In this document: positions 8,461 through 17,320 of the stretch, piece after piece | How positions within the stretch are numbered: position 1 is the first letter of the stretch | Layout of the letters: every line of letters starts with the position of its first letter | Assembly (NCBI RefSeq): GCF_000759435.1 | Contig: NZ_JRJG01000011.1 | Coordinates: 1 to 41,038 of the forward strand | DNA length: 41,038 nt | Origin: Hoeflea sp. BAL378 | GTDB taxonomy: Bacteria; Pseudomonadota; Alphaproteobacteria; Rhizobiales; Rhizobiaceae | Direction of reading: 5' to 3' | Made by a program: the position numbers and the translations under genes | Notes under the pieces: model-generated | What the model saw: only the letters and a program-made list of their open reading frames with translations | Told to the model about the DNA's origin: nothing | The model's database searches: none

Positions 8461-9120
8461 TTGATTCATTTCGAAAATGTCGGGTTGCGCTATGGCATGG
8501 GACCGGAGGTCCTGCGCGATCTGACCTTTGACATCCCAAAGCGATCCTTCCAGTTCCTGACCGGTCCGTCAGGTGCCGGCAAGACGACACTGATGCGGCT
8601 CCTGTTCATGTCGCTCAAGCCGACGCGCGGGCTGATTCGCATGTTCGACCGGGACATTTCCATGATACCGGGCGAGGAACTGCCGCTGCTCAGGCGCCGG
8701 ATCGGCATCGTCTTCCAGGATTTCCGCCTGCTCGATCACATGACCACCTACGAGAATGTCGCCCTGCCGCTGAGAGTCCGCGGCAAGGATGAATCGAGCT
8801 ACCGCTCCGACGTGATCGAACTGCTCAAATGGGTCGGGCTCGGCGAACGCATCAACGTGCTGCCGCCGGTCCTCTCGGGCGGCGAAAAGCAGCGCGTGGC
8901 CATCGCCCGCGCGCTCATCGACCAGCCGGAGATCCTGCTCGCCGACGAGCCCACCGGCAATGTCGATCCGCCCATGGCCCAGCGCCTGCTCAATCTGTTC
9001 ATCGAGCTCAACCGGCTGGGCACGGCCGTGATCATCGCCACCCATGACCTCACCCTGATGGACCGGGTCAACGCCCGGCGGATGATCCTCTCCGAGGGAC
9101 GGCTCGACATCTATGACTGA
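8461..9120 (+). CDS. ftsE: Cell division ATP-binding protein FtsE
   Basis: ABC-type ATPase that pairs with FtsX at the division site and drives activation of peptidoglycan hydrolases during septation. It has 219 residues. Walker A is GPSGAGKTT at about 35-43, the ABC signature LSGGEKQR begins at about 138, and Walker B ILLADEPTG covers about 158-166, followed by the H-loop histidine in ATHD. The start is the unusual TTG at 8461, giving the expected N-terminus MIHFENVGLRYG, with AGGA about 8 nt upstream. It overlaps ftsX by 8 nt (ATGACTGA), so the pair is translationally coupled. Confidence 0.96.
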   Translation: MIHFENVGLRYGMGPEVLRDLTFDIPKRSFQFLTGPSGAGKTTLMRLLFMSLKPTRGLIRMFDRDISMIPGEELPLLRRRIGIVFQDFRLLDHMTTYENVALPLRVRGKDESSYRSDVIELLKWVGLGERINVLPPVLSGGEKQRVAIARALIDQPEILLADEPTGNVDPPMAQRLLNLFIELNRLGTAVIIATHDLTLMDRVNARRMILSEGRLDIYD

Positions 9121-10105
9121 ACCGGCCGACAGCACACGAGACAGCGGCAGGAAGGAGCGCCTGGTGACCCTCCGTCCCCTGGCGCCGATTGTGCCGCCGG
9201 TCAATGTCTCGGGCCGGGCGCTGATGGTGGTGATCGCCATCATGTCGTTCCTCTGCGCGGTGACGCTCGGCGCGGTGACGATGGTGCAGGAAAAGGCGGA
9301 GGCCTGGCAGGGCGACGTCTCGCGCGAGATCACCATCCAGGTCAAGCCGGAGGAAGGCCTCGACATGGAAGCCGCGCTGGCGGAGGTCCGGACCCTTGTG
9401 CTCGCAGTGCCGGGCACCCTTTCGGCGGACATCGTCGATCGCGCCTCGACCGCGAGGCTGCTCGAACCCTGGCTGGGCGAGGGCTTCGACATGGACGAGC
9501 TGCCGGTGCCGCGCCTGGTCATTGTCACCATCGACGAGACCGCCCCGCCGGATTTCACCGCCATTCGCCAGACGCTCGCCGAAGCCGTCCCCGCCGCCAC
9601 CCTGGACGATCACCGCGCCTGGGCGGACCGGCTGATCTCCATGGCCCGGATCACCGTCTTCATCGGCGTCGGGATCCTCACGCTGATGCTCGCCACCACC
9701 ATGCTCACCGTCATTTTCGCCACCCGCGGCGCGATGGCGGGCAATCGCCACATCGTCGAAGTGCTGCATTTCGTCGGCGCCGAGACCAGTTTCATCGCCT
9801 CGCAGTTCCAGAAGCGGTTCCTGCTGATCGGCCTCAAGGGCGCGGCCTTCGGCGGCGGCGTCGCCGCGGTGGCGTTTATGCTGCTGGGCGCCTGGCAGAG
9901 CAACACCATCGCCACGGCGCTCAACGACCAGGCCACCGCCCTGTTCGGCCGCTTCAGCCTGAGCGGCGCCGGTTATTTCGGCATTGTCGGCATCGTCGTC
10001 CTGATAGCGGCCATGACCGCCTTGACCACGCGGCTGACCGTGATCCGCACCATCCGCGAGATCGACCGGCAACGCGCCGATCCATCGCTCGCGGAAATCG
10101 GTTGA
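9113..10105 (+). CDS. ftsX: Cell division protein FtsX (ABC permease)
   Basis: Membrane partner of FtsE. Its 330 residues show the FtsX topology: a cytoplasmic N-tail, one membrane helix (about 38-62), a periplasmic domain (about 65-175) that in the family contacts amidase activators, and three C-terminal helices. Those helices are centred on VFIGVGILTLMLATTM, GAAFGGGVAAVAFMLLGAW and GYFGIVGIVVLIAAMTAL. The ATG at 9113 lies inside the ftsE stop region. The start of the YdcF-like gene follows 63 bp later on the same strand, consistent with one envelope operon. Confidence 0.93.
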   Translation: MTEPADSTRDSGRKERLVTLRPLAPIVPPVNVSGRALMVVIAIMSFLCAVTLGAVTMVQEKAEAWQGDVSREITIQVKPEEGLDMEAALAEVRTLVLAVPGTLSADIVDRASTARLLEPWLGEGFDMDELPVPRLVIVTIDETAPPDFTAIRQTLAEAVPAATLDDHRAWADRLISMARITVFIGVGILTLMLATTMLTVIFATRGAMAGNRHIVEVLHFVGAETSFIASQFQKRFLLIGLKGAAFGGGVAAVAFMLLGAWQSNTIATALNDQATALFGRFSLSGAGYFGIVGIVVLIAAMTALTTRLTVIRTIREIDRQRADPSLAEIG

Positions 10106-10168
10106 CTTGCCCGGTTTTCGCCGCAAATCCGACTGGTCCTTGCCGGAATCTCGGAGTATTCATGGGCC

Positions 10169-10900
10169 ATGAGTGTGGGATCCGCAGAGCCCGAACCGGC
10201 AACGCCCGGAGCCGCCAAGCCGGATGCGATCCATCGTCTCCGGCGGGTGGGCCATCATGCCCTGCGCCTGGCAACGATCACGACCATCATCGCCATAGCC
10301 CTGATCGCAATGGGTTTTTTCCGCTTTACCGACACCATTGCCGACCTGAAAGCGTCCGCGACGCCCTCCGAGGTCGACGCCATTGTCGCCCTGACCGGCG
10401 GATATCAGAGGATCGACCAGGCGCTCGACCTGCTTGAGCAGGGCGTCGGCGAGCGCCTGCTGATTTCCGGCGTCAATCCCTCGACCAGCAGCGCCGCCCT
10501 GCGCCGGGCCACGGGAACGGAATCAGCCACCTTCGACTGCTGCGTCGACATCGGCTACGAAGCCCTCGACACCATCGGCAACGCCAATGAAACCGCCGCA
10601 TGGATCCGCCAGCACGACTACACGCGGATCCTGGTGGTGACCAACAACTACCATGTGCCGCGAAGCCTCATGGAGCTCTCGCAGGCCAGTCCCGACGTCA
10701 CCTTCGTCGCCTATCCGGTCACCCATGCCGATCTGAAAACCGATACCTGGCTGTCCGATCCGGTGGCGCTGCGCACGCTGTTTGTCGAATACGCCAAATA
10801 TTCGCTCGCCCGGCTCAGGAACTGGAGCGGCGCCAAGACCGCCAGCGGCCTGCGCGCCGACACCGGCGACGGCACTCCGGTCTCGGCCAGCCTGCGCTGA
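10169..10900 (+). CDS. YdcF/SanA-type DUF218 membrane protein
   Basis: A 243-residue protein with one N-terminal membrane helix (about 35-51, in ATITTIIAIALIAMGFF) and a DUF218 domain outside. The domain shows VDAIVALTGGYQRIDQAL, the GVGERLLISGVNP strand, the GNANETAAWI segment and VVTNNYHVPRS, which together form the family's putative phosphate-binding site. DUF218 proteins such as ElyC and SanA affect envelope integrity and vancomycin resistance, but their chemistry is unclear. The start at ATG 10169 has GGAG 12 nt upstream, so it is only fairly secure. Its place between ftsEX and plsC fits an envelope role. Confidence 0.88.
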   Translation: MSVGSAEPEPATPGAAKPDAIHRLRRVGHHALRLATITTIIAIALIAMGFFRFTDTIADLKASATPSEVDAIVALTGGYQRIDQALDLLEQGVGERLLISGVNPSTSSAALRRATGTESATFDCCVDIGYEALDTIGNANETAAWIRQHDYTRILVVTNNYHVPRSLMELSQASPDVTFVAYPVTHADLKTDTWLSDPVALRTLFVEYAKYSLARLRNWSGAKTASGLRADTGDGTPVSASLR

Positions 10901-11022
10901 TTTGCGCCTCACGCGCGGGGTTTTCGCCAAAGCGAGGTTTTCCAGTCTGCGCCGATGGTGTAACCCGGGTGCAGGGGTCCTGGCGCGGTGTCAACGGGAC
11001 TGGTCGCAAACTGGGTTCCGCA

Positions 11023-11826
11023 ATGATCGTTCTAAGATCCATCCTCTTCAATATCGCGTTCTATCTCAACCTGATCGGGCGCATGATCCTGTTCTCGCCC
11101 TATTATTTTCTGGCCGAGCGCAAGGCTGCCTGGAGCGTGCCGAAGAACTGGGTGCTGGCCAATCACTGGCTGCAGGAGAAGATCGTCGGCACCACATTCG
11201 AGATCGAGGGCCTCGAGAACATCCCGCAGGGCGGCTATATCTTCGCTCCCAAGCATCAGTCGTTCTGGGACGCCTATGCGCTGCTGCCCTGGCTCGACGA
11301 TCCGTTCTACATTCTCAAGCGCGAGCTGATGTGGATCCCGCTGTTCGGGCAATATGTCTCGAAGATGGAGATGATCCCGGTCGATCGCGGCGCCAAGGGC
11401 AAGGTCATGGCGGCCGTGCTGGAGCGCACCAAGAAGGAAATCGCAAAGGGCCGCCAGTTGATCATCTACCCGGAAGGCACCCGCCGCCCCGCCGGCGCGC
11501 CGCCCAGCTACAAATACGGGATCGCCCGGCTCTACCGCGATCTCGATGTGCCTGTGGTGCCTGTCGTCATGCATCCCGGCCTGTTCTGGCCGCGCCGCAA
11601 GTTCATGCGCTATCCGGGGCACTTCAAGGTCCAGATCCTGCCGCCGATCGAACCCGGCATGGACCCGGACGTCTTCATGGAAAAGCTGGTCGAGGTGATG
11701 GAGACGGCCAGCGACAAACTGCTCGTCGAGACGATCAGGGCCAATCCGCAGGTGCCCCTGCGCGCCGAGGCCCGCCGCCGCTTCGCGGAGCTGACCGCCG
11801 CCCCCTCAGAGGCCGCTCCGCACTGA
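11023..11826 (+). CDS. plsC: 1-acyl-sn-glycerol-3-phosphate acyltransferase
   Basis: Inner-membrane enzyme that acylates lysophosphatidic acid to phosphatidic acid in phospholipid synthesis. Its 267 residues begin with a hydrophobic segment (MIVLRSILFNIAFYLNLIGR). Catalytic motif I is HQSFWD at 78-83 (HX4D), and the phosphate-binding YPEGTR lies at about 149-154. The conserved PKHQSFWDAY context is typical of alphaproteobacterial PlsC. I start at the ATG at 11023; the open frame extends further upstream but overlaps the DUF218 gene. There is no strong ribosome site. Its last 21 nt overlap the convergent gamma-glutamylcyclotransferase gene. Confidence 0.93.
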   Translation: MIVLRSILFNIAFYLNLIGRMILFSPYYFLAERKAAWSVPKNWVLANHWLQEKIVGTTFEIEGLENIPQGGYIFAPKHQSFWDAYALLPWLDDPFYILKRELMWIPLFGQYVSKMEMIPVDRGAKGKVMAAVLERTKKEIAKGRQLIIYPEGTRRPAGAPPSYKYGIARLYRDLDVPVVPVVMHPGLFWPRRKFMRYPGHFKVQILPPIEPGMDPDVFMEKLVEVMETASDKLLVETIRANPQVPLRAEARRRFAELTAAPSEAAPH

Positions 11827-12360
11827 GACCTGGGGCCGGTCACCGGCCTGAAGCCGGTGCGCGATCGCCTCGAGATGGGCGTCGCGAAGTCCCAGCGCCT
11901 TGAGATGATCGACCGTGTTGAGCACATATTCCTCGTTCGGGCCGGACTGGCCGCGCGCGCCCTGCACACCCAGGAAGGCATCGTCAACCGAAAGATCCCC
12001 GGCATACTGGTGATGCGCCCGGTCAACCACATAGGTCATGGCGCGGACATGATCGCCGGTCGAAAGCCGCACCTTGCGCAGGGTCTCGACATAGACCCGT
12101 GTCACCAATTCGCGCTCGCGCAGATAGGCAGTGACCACATCCCGGTTCTCGGGCCGGACCCGGAACGCCACCCCCTGGCAGGATCCGCCGCGATCGAGCC
12201 CCAGCACCAGCCCCGGCCGCTCCGGCGTGCCGCGATGCACGAACGAGCGCACGCACAGCGCCCTGTGGAAGCCGAACAGCCGCGCCTGCCTTGTTTCTTC
12301 ATGCTCGAAACCCGGCCGCCACATCAGCGATCCGTAGCCAAACACCCAAAAATCGTCCAT
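11806..12360 (-). CDS. ChaC-like gamma-glutamylcyclotransferase
   Basis: Predicted to cleave gamma-glutamyl peptides such as glutathione to 5-oxoproline in the cytoplasm. The N-terminus MDDFWVFGYGSLMWRPGF holds the substrate-binding GYGSL loop at 8-12, diagnostic of the ChaC/GGCT fold, and the RERE segment at about 81-84 probably supplies the catalytic glutamate. It has 184 residues. I choose the ATG at 12360; one at 12372 (MGADMDD...) is equally possible because neither has a clear ribosome site. Its 3' end overlaps the end of plsC by 21 nt tail to tail. It is divergent from the DUF2125 gene. Confidence 0.88.
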   Translation of the reverse strand: MDDFWVFGYGSLMWRPGFEHEETRQARLFGFHRALCVRSFVHRGTPERPGLVLGLDRGGSCQGVAFRVRPENRDVVTAYLRERELVTRVYVETLRKVRLSTGDHVRAMTYVVDRAHHQYAGDLSVDDAFLGVQGARGQSGPNEEYVLNTVDHLKALGLRDAHLEAIAHRLQAGDRPQVSVRSGL

Positions 12361-12516
12361 ATCCGCGCCCATAACATCCGTCTCGGTGGCCGAACCCGGC
12401 CAGACCCCTGGCAAGCCGCAAGGCCCAGATCCGGCTGTCCGGTTGGCGACCTGTTGCGAAGGTCACGTTCCGACCACATTGGCTGCCCTTATTGCAGGGC
12501 ACATCGGGAGAACGCA

Positions 12517-13521
12517 ATGCCAACCACCACGTCCGGACCGTCCTCGTCGCCCTCCTCGCGGAAATTCGGCTGGCTCGCCGCGGCGATCGTCGGCGGTTGC
12601 GCGCTGTGGACCCTCGGCTGGTTCCTCCTCGCCGCCCAGGCCGAACGCCGTCTGCCGGAGACGCTTGCCCGGATCACCGGCACCGACGCCGCCGCCTCCT
12701 GCGAACGGGCCGAGGTGCGCGGCTATCCCTTCCGCTTCGGCCTGTTCTGCCAGAGCCTGTCCTACAGCAACACGGCCGAGGATGTCAGCGCTGCTGCCGG
12801 CGCGTTCCGCTCGGCCGCGCAATTCTACAGGCCCGGCCATGTCGTCGCCGAGATCGATGGTCCTCTCACGGTCGCAGCACCCGGGCTCGCAGCCCGCATC
12901 GACTGGCAGATGCTGCAGGCGAGTGTTCTGGCCGCGCCCGCAGGCCTCGACCGCGGGTCGCTCGACGGCCGCACCGTCAATGTCGACATCGACGGGGTCG
13001 GGCTGTCGCGCAAGCTTGCCGTGCAGGCCGGCCGGATCACCGGCCATGGCCGCAGGAACGGGCCGGATCTCGACATCGCGGTCTATGCCGAGGAGCTTCA
13101 GGACACGCTCATGGCCGGCCTGGCGGCAAAGGCCGTCACGCTCGAGGCCACCCTGCCCGGGCAGGCGCCGCTCCTGGACGTGCCCTACACGCCGATCTCG
13201 GGTCCGTTCGAAATCGTGCTTCACCGGCTGGCGGTGGAGCTGGATGAGGCATCGTCGCTGGAAATCTCCGGTCCCGTCCGGATCGGTGCGGATCGGCGCC
13301 TGTCCGGCAGTCTGGACGTGACCATCCGCAATCCGCAGCGCTTTGCAGCGCTTGCGGCGACCGCGGATCCCGAGATCGGCCAATTGCTTGAGCGCTTCAT
13401 GCCTCTGCTGTCGTCGCTCGACACCAGGCAGGACGAGGACGGCGTCACCCTTCCGCTCACGCTCACGGACAACCGGATCTCGCTCGGCATGTTTCCGCTC
13501 GGGGAACTGCCGGGGTTCTGA
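12517..13521 (+). CDS. DUF2125 domain protein, membrane-anchored
   Basis: A 334-residue protein of the alphaproteobacterial DUF2125 family, function unknown. One N-terminal membrane segment (about 17-40, core WLAAAIVGGCALWTLGWFLL) leads to a large beta-rich, probably periplasmic domain. The family features TGTDAAASCERAEVRGYPFR and FGLFCQSLSY contain two cysteines that could form a disulfide. The ATG at 12517 has GGGAG (12506-12510) 6 nt upstream, a good fit. It ends 6 nt before the convergent stop of the prephenate dehydrogenase gene. The DUF2125 plan resembles AsmA-like or lipid-transport beta folds, but that is only an impression. Confidence 0.86.
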   Translation: MPTTTSGPSSSPSSRKFGWLAAAIVGGCALWTLGWFLLAAQAERRLPETLARITGTDAAASCERAEVRGYPFRFGLFCQSLSYSNTAEDVSAAAGAFRSAAQFYRPGHVVAEIDGPLTVAAPGLAARIDWQMLQASVLAAPAGLDRGSLDGRTVNVDIDGVGLSRKLAVQAGRITGHGRRNGPDLDIAVYAEELQDTLMAGLAAKAVTLEATLPGQAPLLDVPYTPISGPFEIVLHRLAVELDEASSLEISGPVRIGADRRLSGSLDVTIRNPQRFAALAATADPEIGQLLERFMPLLSSLDTRQDEDGVTLPLTLTDNRISLGMFPLGELPGF

Positions 13522-13527
13522 CGGAGA

Positions 13528-14472
13528 TTACTCCGCCGGCGCCTTGCCGTCGGGCTTGCGCGCGTTGCGGCCGAAGTTCGGCGCGTCCATGTCCTGTCCG
13601 GCTTCGACGATCGACCGCCTGATGCCGCGGGTGCGGGTGAACAGTTCGAACAGCTTGTCGCCGTCGCCCCAGCGCACGGCGCGCTGCAGCGAGGACAGGT
13701 CCTCGGAGAACCGCGCCAGCATTTCCAGGATCGCGTCCTTGTTGTGCAGGCACACGTCGCGCCACATCACCGGGTCGGACGCCGCTAGGCGGGTGAAATC
13801 GCGGAAACCCGAAGCCGAGTACTTGATCACCTCGGACTTGGTCACCGCTTCCAGATCGTCGGCGGTGCCGACAATGTTGTAGGCGATGATGTGCGGCAGG
13901 TGCGAGACGATCGCCAGCACCAGATCATGATGCTCCGGATCCATCTGCTCGACCTTCGAGCCGCAGGCCTCCCAGAACCCGGTGAGCCGGGCAATGGCTC
14001 CGGCGTCCGTGCCCTCGGTCGGCGTCAGGATGCACCAGCGTCCCTCGAACAGCTCCGCGAAGCCCGCTTCCGGGCCGCTCTGCTCGGTGCCGGCGATCGG
14101 GTGGCCGGCGATGAAATGGACATGGTCCGGCATGTGCGGCTGCATCTGGCGGACCACCGACGCCTTGGTCGATCCGACATCGGTGACGATCGCGCCCGGC
14201 TTGAGATGTGGGCCGATCTGCCGCGCCACCTGCTCGGAGGCGCCGACCGGCACGGAGACGATCACCAGATCGGCGGCGGCGACGGCCTCCGCATTGGACA
14301 GCGTGTAGTCGTCCCCGAGACCGAGCGCGCGCGCCGCCTCGAGCGTCTCGGCGCTGCGGGTGGCGATGGTGACATGGCGGGCCAGTCCCTTGGCGGCAAT
14401 CACGCGCGCAAGCGACGAGCCGATAAGCCCGATCCCGATCAGGGCGACATTTTCAAACAGAGGCTCGCTCAT
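13528..14472 (-). CDS. tyrA: Prephenate/arogenate dehydrogenase family protein
   Basis: NAD(P)-dependent oxidative decarboxylation of prephenate or arogenate toward tyrosine. It has 314 residues and no chorismate mutase domain. The N-terminal Rossmann loop is ALIGIGLIGSSLAR (about 10-23). Conserved segments include VSVPVGA, TDVGSTKASV and the active-site histidine region FIAGHPIAGTEQSGPEAG. The C-terminal dimer domain carries SHLPHIIAYNIVG. Alphaproteobacterial forms are often called TyrC or cyclohexadienyl dehydrogenase, and whether this one prefers prephenate or arogenate cannot be read. It starts 5 nt after the hisC stop, so it is the second gene of that operon. Confidence 0.93.
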   Translation of the reverse strand: MSEPLFENVALIGIGLIGSSLARVIAAKGLARHVTIATRSAETLEAARALGLGDDYTLSNAEAVAAADLVIVSVPVGASEQVARQIGPHLKPGAIVTDVGSTKASVVRQMQPHMPDHVHFIAGHPIAGTEQSGPEAGFAELFEGRWCILTPTEGTDAGAIARLTGFWEACGSKVEQMDPEHHDLVLAIVSHLPHIIAYNIVGTADDLEAVTKSEVIKYSASGFRDFTRLAASDPVMWRDVCLHNKDAILEMLARFSEDLSSLQRAVRWGDGDKLFELFTRTRGIRRSIVEAGQDMDAPNFGRNARKPDGKAPAE

Positions 14473-14477
14473 GATGG

Positions 14478-15575
14478 TCAGGCCATGAAGTCCTTGAGCG
14501 CGTCAATGACGCCGAGATTGGCTTCCTCGCTGCCGATGGTCATCCGCAGAGCGTCGGGCAGGCCGTAGCCCGCCACCCGGCGCAGGATATAGCCGCGCGC
14601 CGTCAGGAACTCGTCGGCTTCGGCCGCGGTCCTGCCCGCCGTCTTCGGAAAATGGATCAGCACGAAATTGCCGACCGACGGCGTCACCGTGAGGCCCAGC
14701 GCCTCAAGCGCGTCGCAGACGCGGCCGAGCCAGGCTTCATTGTGCTCGACGGCGCGCTCGACATGGGCCCGGTCGCCGATCGCCGCCGCGCCGGCGATGA
14801 TGGCGAGCGCATTGACGTTGAACGGGCCGCGCACCCGGTTGCAGGCATCGATGATCGCTTCATGGGCGTACATCCAGCCGATCCTGAGACCGGCAAGCCC
14901 GTGGATCTTCGAGAAGGTGCGTGTCATCACCACGTTGGAATTGGCCGAGACCAGCTCGATGCCCGCCTCATAATCGTTGCGCCGGACATATTCCGCATAG
15001 GCCGCGTCCAGAACCAGGATCACGTCCTTGGGCAGCCCCGCATGCAGCCGCCGCACCTCGGACACCGGAAGATAGGTCCCGGTCGGATTGTTCGGATTGG
15101 CGAGGAACACCATCCGGGTCTTCCGCGTGACTGCATCGAGGATCGCATCGACATTGGCGGTGAGGTCCGTGTCCGGCACGGAGACCGGCGTCGCCCCCGC
15201 CGCCAGGATCTGGATCTTGTAGACCAGGAAACCATGCTGCGTGAACAGCCCCTCGTCGCCGGGAGCGAGATAGGTCTGGCACAACAGTCCGAGCAGCTCG
15301 TCCGAGCCGTTGCCGCACAGGATGTTGCCGGGGTTGAGCCCGTGAGCGCGCGAGATCGCCTGGCGCAGTTCGTGCGCCGAGCCGTCCGGATAGGTCGCCA
15401 GATCGACATTCCTGGCGGCGAAGGCCTCGGTCACCGCCGGGCTCGGCCCGAGCGGCGATTCGTTCGACGACAGCTTGTAGACCTTGGCCACGCCGTGAGC
15501 CGTCTCACGCCCGGGCACATAGGCGGCGATATCCATAACGCCCGGCTTCGGGCGGGGCAGGTCGGTGCGGCTCAT
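14478..15575 (-). CDS. hisC: Histidinol-phosphate / aromatic aminotransferase
   Basis: PLP-dependent fold-I aminotransferase of the HisC family, 365 residues. The motifs are [13 protein letters not shown] near the N-terminus, the SDELL cofactor segment, [15 protein letters not shown] and the Schiff-base lysine at about K223 in [12 protein letters not shown]. HisC enzymes make histidinol phosphate. Next to prephenate dehydrogenase, such paralogues often act as aromatic aminotransferases in tyrosine/phenylalanine synthesis, and I infer that for this copy. The ATG at 15575 has AAGGAA about 9 nt upstream. A good promoter candidate lies at 15620-15648. Confidence 0.93.
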   Translation of the reverse strand: MSRTDLPRPKPGVMDIAAYVPGRETAHGVAKVYKLSSNESPLGPSPAVTEAFAARNVDLATYPDGSAHELRQAISRAHGLNPGNILCGNGSDELLGLLCQTYLAPGDEGLFTQHGFLVYKIQILAAGATPVSVPDTDLTANVDAILDAVTRKTRMVFLANPNNPTGTYLPVSEVRRLHAGLPKDVILVLDAAYAEYVRRNDYEAGIELVSANSNVVMTRTFSKIHGLAGLRIGWMYAHEAIIDACNRVRGPFNVNALAIIAGAAAIGDRAHVERAVEHNEAWLGRVCDALEALGLTVTPSVGNFVLIHFPKTAGRTAAEADEFLTARGYILRRVAGYGLPDALRMTIGSEEANLGVIDALKDFMA

Positions 15576-15619
15576 GGGGAAGGTTCCTTGAAAACGAAAA
15601 ACCAAGCATTGAGAGGCGG

Positions 15620-15648
15620 AAATAGACCCTCGCGGCCATCTTGTCGAG
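15620..15648 (-). promoter_or_regulatory. Predicted sigma-70 promoter for hisC-tyrA
   Basis: Read on the minus strand: CTCGAC, exactly 17 nt, then CTATTT. This is 10 of 12 positions of the alphaproteobacterial housekeeping form CTTGAC-N17-CTATAT. It lies wholly in the 78-bp gap behind the methyltransferase gene and would give a leader of about 35-40 nt before hisC, which is a sensible length. Confidence 0.5.
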
Positions 15649-15653
15649 AGTGG

Positions 15654-16409
15654 TCAGCCGGCGCCGGTGTCGCGCCGGTGCGCCGCGCGCGAGGGCTGCG
15701 GCGACAGCACCGGCACGAAAACCCGCCGCGAAGCCCGCGCCGCCACCGGCAGTCCCTGATAGAGCCGCTTCTGCGCCTCGACGATGATGACGCCCGAGAA
15801 AACCGGCCACATCTTGCGGCCGACCCGCTCCAGGATCGAGCGCATGCGCAGGATGATGGCCCTTTCGGACGGAGGAAACAGCAGGGCTTCGGCGAAGGCG
15901 CCGGGGGTGAAATTGCTTTCCCTGAGGATCGTGATCAACTGGCCGCGCGAATAGGGGCGGCCCGCGCCGAACGGCGTGTGCTCGAAGCGCGCCCAGACGC
16001 CGCGGCGATTGGGCGCGACGATCACCAGCCGCCCGCCCGGCGCCAGCACCCGCCACAATTCCTTGAGCGTTTCGCGCGGATTCTCGGCGAATTCCAGCGA
16101 ATGCACCATCAGGACGCGGTCAAGCGCCGCATCCGGCAGGGGCAGTTCCTCGTCGAACACCAGCGCCGTGGCCGACGGCCCGCCCATCGGCCAGTTCACC
16201 GCGCCCTGCCCCGCCGGCATGAAGGCAAAGGCCCGTTCCGCGTCCGGGCCAAACCGGTCGAGATAGGGCGCCGCATAGCCAAGCCCCATCAGCCGCTCGC
16301 CCGGCAGGTTGGCCCAGATCGAGGACAGCGCCATGGCCACCGACTGCTCGGCGAACCTGCCCAGCCGGGAATGGTAGAACTGTCTCAGATCGACGATGTC
16401 GGCATGCAT
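15654..16409 (-). CDS. Class I SAM-dependent methyltransferase
   Basis: A 251-residue predicted methyltransferase of the Methyltransf_11 type. The recognisable parts are the motif II/III region (LPLPDAALDRVLMVHSLEFA, then LKELWRVLAPGGRLVIVAPNRRG). The usual glycine-rich SAM loop of motif I is not clear near the N-terminus, where MGLGYAAPYL is the best candidate. A long basic C-terminal part (EAQKRLYQGLPVAA...) is typical of rhizobial homologues beside hisC. I start at the ATG at 16409 because upstream TTG at 16442 has no ribosome site. The substrate is unknown. It may share transcription with the GST gene upstream, though hisC appears to have its own promoter. Confidence 0.85.
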   Translation of the reverse strand: MHADIVDLRQFYHSRLGRFAEQSVAMALSSIWANLPGERLMGLGYAAPYLDRFGPDAERAFAFMPAGQGAVNWPMGGPSATALVFDEELPLPDAALDRVLMVHSLEFAENPRETLKELWRVLAPGGRLVIVAPNRRGVWARFEHTPFGAGRPYSRGQLITILRESNFTPGAFAEALLFPPSERAIILRMRSILERVGRKMWPVFSGVIIVEAQKRLYQGLPVAARASRRVFVPVLSPQPSRAAHRRDTGAG

Positions 16410-16509
16410 GGCGATGAACCTGGATGGATCGGGCACCGGCAACCTAGCACCCGCCGGTCCTGCAGCACACCTGAAAAACCAGGCCTTGCTGACCGACAGC
16501 AGCCTGCCG

Positions 16510-17148
16510 TCAGCCCGGCACGGGCGGCAGGGGAGGCGCCTCCAGGCCCTCGAAAGGCTTACGCCAGGCGCTCAGGCCTTCGAGCCTTGCATACCAGCGG
16601 CTCACGGCCGCGAAGCCGGCAAGCGGCAGTCCCGCCACATCATTGTAGGGCAGGAACGTCGCCATGCGAAAATCCGCGTAGGACGGAGTGTCGCCGCAGA
16701 GCCAGTCGCGGGAGGTCAGGTGCGCCTCGAGGATAAGCGAGGCTTCGTGGAACAGCTCAAGCCCTTCCTCGACCTTGGCGGCATCCGCCGGCCCGATACC
16801 GTAGCGCTGCTTGGTGCCGCGCTCGAAATGGACCATGTCGCAGGCTTGGACGAAATTCCCCTTGCCCCAGCTAATCCAGCGGATCATGTCGGGCTCATCG
16901 TCGTCGACGCGCCAGAAGGTCGAGCCGGCCAGGCGCGACAGCCGGCACGCGATCGCGTCCGCCTCCCACAAACTGCCGCCCTCCTCCTCCAGGATCGGGA
17001 TCCTCTGGGTCGGATTGAGGAGGAGGAACCGTTCGGCCTGGCCGTCGGCGAACGGCGCGGCGAACTCGAACTCGACCGGCGAGCCCAGATGCCGCGCCAC
17101 CGCGACGGCCAGTCGGGGATTGGGATTCCGGCTGAAATACAGCTTCAT
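16510..17148 (-). CDS. Glutathione S-transferase family protein
   Basis: A 212-residue cytosolic-type GST. The thioredoxin-like N-domain starts MKLYFSRNPNPRLAVAVA. It shows the cis-proline segment RIPILEEEGGSLWEADAI, where glutathione binds in relatives, followed by the all-helical C-domain with the capping-box region LCGDTPSYADFRMATFL. The ATG at 17148 has GGAG 6 nt upstream. The catalytic residue is not certain; a Ser or Cys near position 6 would be usual and Ser6 is present. It is divergent from gloB, another glutathione-dependent gene, across 172 bp, which suggests linked detoxification functions. Its substrate is not predictable. Confidence 0.9.
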   Translation of the reverse strand: MKLYFSRNPNPRLAVAVARHLGSPVEFEFAAPFADGQAERFLLLNPTQRIPILEEEGGSLWEADAIACRLSRLAGSTFWRVDDDEPDMIRWISWGKGNFVQACDMVHFERGTKQRYGIGPADAAKVEEGLELFHEASLILEAHLTSRDWLCGDTPSYADFRMATFLPYNDVAGLPLAGFAAVSRWYARLEGLSAWRKPFEGLEAPPLPPVPG

Positions 17149-17320
17149 CGGGAGCTCCGTCGGAAAGCGGCCAAACCTGCAGGCCCGTGAACGGGCCTGA
17201 CAATCGGCCATGTCGTACCGGCGGTCAATGCGCGATGGAACGCCTTGGCGCGGGAAGGTCCCGGCGGACCTGAGGTGACGGACCGCGCCGCCTGTGGCTA
17301 TACTCGTCGGGAGTGATTCA

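Noticed and set aside
11857-12516. N-terminal extension of the DUF2125 frame up to 11857
   Set aside because: It lies antisense to the ChaC gene, and the ATG at 12517 has a good ribosome site and starts just before the membrane helix.
14652-16736. 694-residue plus-strand open frame over hisC and the methyltransferase gene
   Set aside because: It runs antisense to two clear genes, is rich in Arg/His/Asp/Gln with no domain, and is a shadow frame.
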